From assembly GCA_032718475.1 (NCBI GenBank), contig JAUCBJ010001020.1, positions 1 to 23,182 on the forward strand: DNA of 23,182 bases, in the 5' to 3' direction. Under the pieces are notes generated by a model. It was not told where the DNA came from, made no database searches, and saw nothing but the letters and a program-made list of their open reading frames with translations. The position numbers and the translations under genes are program-made. The DNA comes from Nemertoderma westbladi (taxonomy: Eukaryota > Xenacoelomorpha > Nemertodermatida > Nemertodermatidae). This document shows, piece after piece, positions 18,099-23,182 of this stretch. Every line of letters begins with the position of its first letter. Within the stretch, counting starts at the first letter, position 1.

Positions 18099-18140
18099 GA
18101 ATCCAGTAGGTGAATAAACATTAAAGAATAATTTTAAAGA

Positions 18141-18157
18141 ATCAATCAATCAATCAA
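18141..18157. repeat. (ATCA)n microsatellite
   Basis: Four tandem ATCA units. Confidence 0.7.
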
Positions 18158-18198
18158 TTATACAATTTAATTACAAAATACAACTTATTATACAACAT

Positions 18199-18837
18199 AT
18201 TTCAATTTCTAATAATATATTTCTAAAGTGTTCTATAAGGAAGAACAATTAACGTATCTGATCAAAATTGTACTGTAGGCATATACAAACACTTTTCTAA
18301 TAATGAGTTTCAATTGCATTTCAATTTCTAATAATATATTTCTAAAGTGTTCTATAAGGAAGAACAATTAACGTATCTGATCAAAATTGTACTGTAGGCA
18401 TATACAAACACTTTTCTAATAATGAGTTTCAATTGCATTTCAATTTCTAATAATATATTTCTAAAGTGTTCTATAAGGAAGAACAATTAACGTATCTGAT
18501 CAAAATTGTACTGTAGGCATATACAAACACTTTTCTAATAATGAGTTTCAATTGCATTTCAATTTCTAATAATATATTTCTAAAGTGTTCTATAAGGAAG
18601 AACAATTAACGTATCTGATCAAAATTGTACTGTAGGCATATACAAACACTTTTCTAATAATGAGTTTCAATTGCATTTCAATTTCTAATAATATATTTCT
18701 AAAGTGTTCTATAAGGAAGAACAATTAACGTATCTGATCAAAATTGTACTGTAGGCATATACAAACACTTTTCTAATAATGAGTTTCAATTGCATTTCAA
18801 TTTCTAATAATATATTTCTAAAGTGTTCTATAAGAAA
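18199..18837. repeat. 119-bp satellite, five near-identical copies plus a truncated sixth
   Basis: The marker TAATGAGTTT recurs at 18301, 18420, 18539, 18658 and 18777, exactly 119 bp apart. The five full units look identical to the base. The sixth (from about 18794) diverges after 18833 and, with deletions, fades into the DNA just 3' of the transposase stop. The array therefore seems to have grown from the gene's own 3' flank. Confidence 0.95.
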
Positions 18838-18885
18838 GAACATTAAGAAAGATCAAAAGTGTAGGCATACTATTCACTCTTCCTA

Positions 18886-21800
18886 TTATTTATTTCTTTC
18901 ACTTACTCTTTCACTTTTAACTCGTCTTCTTTGGCATGGTTTTTTTGCAACACGGCCCTGCGTGGGTTTAGGCATGGTAAAATTAACACTACTTGAACGC
19001 ACTGTATCACTTTGGGGCTGAGCGAATTTTCGCTCAAGAAAGTTCTTGAAATAACAATCCTTGTCTGCACTAGATTTAGTAAACCAAGTTAAACGAGAAA
19101 TTCTGTATTTCCTAATTAAAAAGTGGAGTTCTATAATATTGGAGATACCTCTAATAAAAATAATCAAATACTCTCTCCTGGTCATTGTCAAAACAATAAG
19201 CGACTATCAAGGAAGGACAATCAACAGCACTAAATTTTGTACTTTTGATTTTGGATCAATGGAATTTGTTAAATCTCAAATAATATAGAACTACACACCT
19301 ATAGCTCGGAGCCAATACGTAGTTCCCACTCCCATATAAAGCTCGACGCAAATCTAGCATTTGTAACTTCGTCACACTCGATAAATTTTCTACCAGTTCT
19401 GGTAATTTTTTAGGTTTCCAATCGCCTACTAGTTTCAACACGTTATTTAACGATTCACAATTATTATTTGTCCAAAGAGTATCTGACAAGCCCCTCTGGT
19501 ATGGGATACACACAAAATCATAGAGAACCTCCTTTACATAACTATTGAAATACGTTTCGAAAACGGGATATGTACTGAAATATGGCTGTAACAATCTCAT
19601 CCTAGTTTCGAAAGTAAAAGTGTCTGTACTTTTTGCTACTCCTTCTTCCCCAAACACAATATCTATTATAGCCCCCCTGTCTATAGTAGGACATCCAACC
19701 TTGTTACTTAGATAACGTCCAACGTTATCTTTCAAGTGCATACTGCACAATACAAGTTGTCCGTTGGGAAATGTTGATTTAAGTGCCTTAGTCAATCCCT
19801 TTTCTTGGTCAGAGCCAAGTTTGATTTCAAAGATCAAGTTCGGATTTACAAACTTTGTTTTCAAATGAGATGTAAATGAAGAGTAAGTTTCAAAGTCTCC
19901 ATCCCAATGGAGTAACATAGGACCTAAAAATATTGGGAATTCTGATGTTTCTCTGCTGAACACAGTATGATTCTTATACGTCGTTGTTGTCACGTAGGTC
20001 GCCCCAAGATTGAAGGTTCTATCCATGCCTACTACAAAGTCTTTATTGGTATCACTTTCAGCTACATGTTTGGTTAAATCCAAAATCTGGTCTTCAGAAT
20101 ATAAAATAACAATTGGTGGTTTATTTTTCTTTGTTATAATCTCTTGCACAAATGGATTGTCGTTAATTTGTGATATTACACCCACTACCTCGTCTGCAAC
20201 ATTCTTTAACGGATTAGGACCACCATCCAAAACATCTTTAACTTTGTCCTTTTGCCTTTTATCGCGAACTTGTTTGAAGGATTTCGGTGCCATAAAGGAA
20301 TCATCTTGAACCATTTCTTGGTATATCCTCCTAGGAAGGATATTTTTCTTAACCTCGGCACCGACCTTCTCCATTACCTCTGGTGGAGTACGTAAATATC
20401 CCTCTTCTCCATAAGCACGCTTGCGATTGCCATGAGGGCTTAACCCTTTAAAAGTACCACTATATTCAGCAATACATACCTTCAACCGAATATCGAGACT
20501 ACCTTGAGCACAGTCTATAGAGGTTATGCGCCTTCTATAAGAATTGTCATTTTTTAATTTAGAATAATATCTTCGGACGCTAACAATTTTATCATAAGAA
20601 GGTTGGGTTACCAGAGGGCAGAATACCAGTTTTCCGTCTTTTGTAACCATTGTACCATACATACCGTCCTTTATCTGTACAGCCTTAAACGTATTCCGGG
20701 AATCTATTACTTCTAAAACATAATAAGTAGTAGTTGTTCTTCCATTCTTTGAGTCCCATACACCACAATCGTCAGAGAAGTTGCAGCGCAATCCCCGTTG
20801 TATCCGATCCGTGTTGTTCTCATTATTGATTACAAAAAATACGTTTTCTTTCCGGCCATATGGTATACAATCATACACTATTCTCTTAGAGTTAATGGAA
20901 AGTTCACGAATTATTTCATCGATACTCAAGAAAGTTTCAGGGAAAGGAAGCTTATCAAACATATTAGTGGGACAATCAACTTGCTCAGCTGTCTGTTCTA
21001 CAACATCTGATGGACTTGCATCCATACTAAGACAAATAGGCTTTTCAACCTTCTGTAAATTTCCATCTATAGCCCTAATTGTCTTTTTATTTTCAACCTC
21101 TTGATGATTATAACGACCAAATATCTTACATGGATGCTCATTTCGATAGTCTACAACAACCTTTACCGGTGTTGAGGTCATTGGCTGTAACATTTCTTCA
21201 TTGTTATCAACAGATACCGGGGTTGAGGTCACTGGCTGTAACATTTCTTCATTGTTATCAACAGATACATCAACAGATACATCAACAATAATTGGGTCTG
21301 ATGCCCTTATAAGAGGCACAAAATGATTTGGTTTCCAATTCAGTCGCCCACAGCTGGACCCACACCACATAATTACGAACACATCTCTAGTTCTACATTG
21401 GGCATATTGTCTTGGTTTGAAATCACGATTAAGAATTCTAACTGATCTATCCATTAAACCATTCACAGGTGGGAATACAGATCTAATAGTGGTACCTAAT
21501 ACAGATGCTAAAGAAAATATCATCCAAGCAGATGAAAAGTTACCCAACTGAGAACAAGAAATACACAAAGACTTGTAATCCATATGCTCTTCCATAGTGC
21601 TATCCAATCCCATTTCACCAATAGTATTGGCTCGAACATAGTAGTCACCAAACTTCACCATCTCAATGGCAGTTCTAACTCGCAATTCAGTACTCAGATC
21701 TTCTGAACCATTAATCAGCATTGATAACGAATTAAATAGACAATTACCATCGCCACCAACCACAACAGCACACAAAGGTTCTGGGGGTCTAACATATTCA

Positions 21801-22186
21801 TCAATAAGTTTTTGGGCACCAATATCAATAGAATGAAAGGATTCGTTGTAATGAGAATGGTATAGAAGCGGGTGATGGGCAAATGGAAAGTTTCTCATAA
21901 ATAATGTTTCTGCTGTTACAGCAGTGGATAACGTTAAAAAACCATTTCTGGCAGCAACTGTCAACCGCTGTAAGGACGTCGCATAATTAAATTTCCCGTT
22001 CTCGTTTTTCACACAAAAAGAACAACAGTAAACATCGGTGATTTCTTCCAACAATTTAAGATTGTCTGCTGATAAATTTTCACAGCGACTGTGAAACCAT
22101 TTATTGCAATATCCACATTCTACTACATTTTGCTTACAGTTTTTCCCACATTTCCCACAGGGAAACTTCAGCTTAGGTTGAGGCAT
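18886..22186 (-). CDS. PHD-OTU-MULE transposase, two exons: complement(join(18886..19111, 19299..22186))
   Basis: Likely the element's transposase. Exon 1 starts at ATG 22186. PHD finger: C10, C13, C24, C27, H32, C35, C55, C58. OTU-type cysteine protease domain: D146-G-N-C149 with a helix after it and N287-H288 in NHFVPL, the usual Cys and His of that family. Next is a tandem SVDNNEEMLQP duplication (308-341) and a Cys-containing region (439-580). MULE core: D722 (VGMDRTFN), D793 (LGSDQEKG), C814-x2-H817 (CSMHLKDN), E911 (NNNCESLNN). The unspliced frame stops at 19256, but a donor (ATAG|GTGTGT, exon end 19299) joins in phase to an acceptor (TTTTTAATTAG|G, exon start 19111). That restores a typical MULE end (YRKYRIS, W, then YFKNFLERKF) and a basic tail, 1,037 aa in total. 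An alternative acceptor in the same frame would start the exon at 19177. No inactivating mutation is seen. Confidence 0.88.
18889..18894 (-). terminator. AATAAA overlapping the transposase stop
   Basis: The last codons (Asn-Lys, then TAA) contain AATAAA on the minus strand, followed directly by the decayed satellite unit. A possible polyadenylation signal with a very short 3' UTR. Confidence 0.4.
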
Positions 22187-22884
22187 GTTTTTTAATCATC
22201 CTTAATTGAAAAGCATCAGAATAATCAATTAATAAGGTACTAAAGGACATCAATCAAATCAAATATACACCTTTGATATAATGAAGGTAAAATTCCAATG
22301 ATATCGATAATTGCCAATCAAATAATTATTATTATGATTATGATTAGATAGGCCTAACCGCCTATAACATACAGAGTAATCAATCCCTAGGCCCTACCCC
22401 TGATGTACCTGGCCTAATTCAGTAATTATGAGTGTGTGTGTCTCTGCATGTACTGTACATACTGTACATGAGTATAAATAGTTTGCATAAGACTGTAAGA
22501 CGGTCGGTCCATCTTTCCATGGAGACTAAGACTACAGGACTACCATACATACATACAGCATGTTTCTGTATTTACAATATAATATATATATATATATAAA
22601 TATATATTGTAGGCCTATAAAATAAAAAAAATAAAAAAATATTCCAGATTAATACTATCAGGCTGTATGGAAATTAAAACCTAGCTGCATAGGGCTTATA
22701 TTTCATTCACTTTCAATTTGCAATTACCGGTCAGCCGGTATATTAACAGCATGATAGATTACTGATCATCATGAAGTCATGTGACCCTGACCAGGCACCA
22801 GCTGACAAGACACACACAGACACCTAACTGACCATCACCAGCATCCATACAGTCATAGGCCTACTTACTGTATGTAATAATAGT
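22187..22884. other. 5' flank of the transposase gene inside the transposon
   Basis: Non-coding, AT-rich, presumably promoter and leader. It contains the TA palindrome listed separately, several TAGGCCTA motifs and TACTGTACAT repeats near 22450. No TATA box in the correct orientation close to the start codon is obvious. Confidence 0.5.
22574..22610. repeat. (TA)n palindrome
   Basis: ACAATATA at the left mirrors TATATTGT at the right around an alternating TA tract; it could extrude as a cruciform. Confidence 0.75.
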
Positions 22885-23182
22885 ATTTTGCGGTCTTTTG
22901 GTGTATTTTGCGGTCTTTTGGTGTCTTTTGCGGTCTTTTGGTGTCTTTTGCGGTCTTTTGCAGTCTTTTGCGGTAATTCGTCTTGCCGTATATTCATGCC
23001 TTCTCTTTCTTATTGTGGTCTTTTGCGGTCTTTTGTGGTCTTTTGCGGTCTTTTGTGGTCTTTTGCTGTATTTTGTGGTATTTTGTGGTCTTTTGCGGTA
23101 TTTTGTGGTATTTTGCGGTACTTTGCGGTCTTTTGCGGTATTTTTTGGTATTTTGCGGTCTTTTGCGGTAATTCGTAGGACC
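22885..23182 (-). repeat. Right TIR: decamer array
   Basis: Inverted counterpart of 14206-14515: inner array of ~9 TTTTGCGGTC units (22885-22978), punctuation containing GTATATTCATGCCTTCTC (22979-23010), an outer array of ~16 units (23011-23170) and the end GGTAATTCGTAGGACC. TTTTGGTGTC and TTTTGCGGTA variants are specific to this side, so the two arrays evolve separately. Confidence 0.92.

Larger units (their letters stand above)
14521..18885. other. Non-coding interior of the large transposon
   Basis: About 4.4 kb downstream of the transposase gene. It holds several tandem arrays and a duplicated module (listed separately). Short ORFs at 15805-16035, 16251-16475, 16512-16700 and 17122-17406 have no recognisable domains and overlap repeats or low-complexity sequence. 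I see no second gene. Confidence 0.6.
14206..23182 (-). mobile_element. Foldback-like MULE transposon with decamer-array TIRs (~9 kb)
   Basis: The left end reads GGTCCTACGAATTACCGC into AAAAGACCGC decamers. The window's last bases are the reverse complement (GCGGTAATTCGTAGGACC). Both termini share the same internal punctuation (AGAAGGCATG-ATATAC-GCAAGACGAATTACCGC), so they are true inverted ends. Between them lies one spliced transposase gene (18886-22186, minus) and ~4.4 kb of repeat-rich non-coding DNA. Foldback elements of Drosophila, classed with MULE-NOF transposases, also have TIRs made of short tandem repeats including 10-bp units; that parallel is from family knowledge. The target duplication cannot be checked because the window stops at the terminus. 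Confidence 0.87.

Noticed and set aside
17691-18149. LANFVPM-type repeat ORFs and a poly-Pro/poly-Gly ORF
   Set aside because: Created by the 21-bp tandem repeat and the C23 run.
22473-22481. TATAAATAG as a promoter
   Set aside because: It is on the plus strand, pointing away from the transposase gene, with no gene downstream before the TIR.

Overview
The window reads as nuclear DNA of an invertebrate animal. It is AT-rich, has a spliced C2H2 zinc-finger gene with GT-AG borders and a ~6 kb intron, and is packed with DNA transposons, mini/microsatellites and scattered TAGGCCTA / TACTGTAC-like repeats. I cannot name the species. Nothing looks bacterial or viral.

Layout. (1) 1-2604: 5' part of a Mutator-like (MULE) DNA transposon on the minus strand. 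It has a ~144 bp terminal repeat and an uninterrupted transposase ORF of at least 705 codons that runs off the left edge. (2) 2618-3711: a second copy of the same family in opposite orientation, shrunk to 1,076 bp by internal deletion, with TIRs at both ends and a perfect 9-bp target-site duplication (CAATGTTAT). Only the last ~100 codons of its transposase remain, and they supply the C-terminus that copy 1 lacks in this window. (3) 3712-5031: intergenic, with a C30 run, a 54-codon integrase-like remnant and a dispersed repeat. (4) 5032-12369: a two-exon C2H2 zinc-finger gene (457 aa predicted). Its 5,964-bp intron is mostly a 66-bp minisatellite in two blocks (~11 and ~55 copies). A frameshifted fifth finger lies just past the stop. 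(5) 12370-14205: 3' flank with degenerate repeats and a set of nested palindromes. (6) 14206-23182: an ~9 kb transposon whose ~300-bp inverted termini are arrays of a 10-bp repeat (AAAAGACCGC). It encodes, on the minus strand, a spliced ~1,037-aa protein with a PHD finger, an OTU-type cysteine protease domain and a MULE-type DDE transposase core. Its interior is loaded with further tandem repeats (21 bp, 119 bp and others).

Most notable are the transposon at 14206-23182 (PHD-OTU-MULE protein inside Foldback-like, helically phased decamer TIRs), the head-to-head MULE pair with a readable deletion derivative and TSD, and the zinc-finger gene whose exon phases match across a minisatellite-filled intron. 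The two autonomous-type transposases carry the D, D, C-x2-H and E signatures of the MULE fold but different accessory domains, so they are separate families. Functional statements come from motif reading only; no searches were run.
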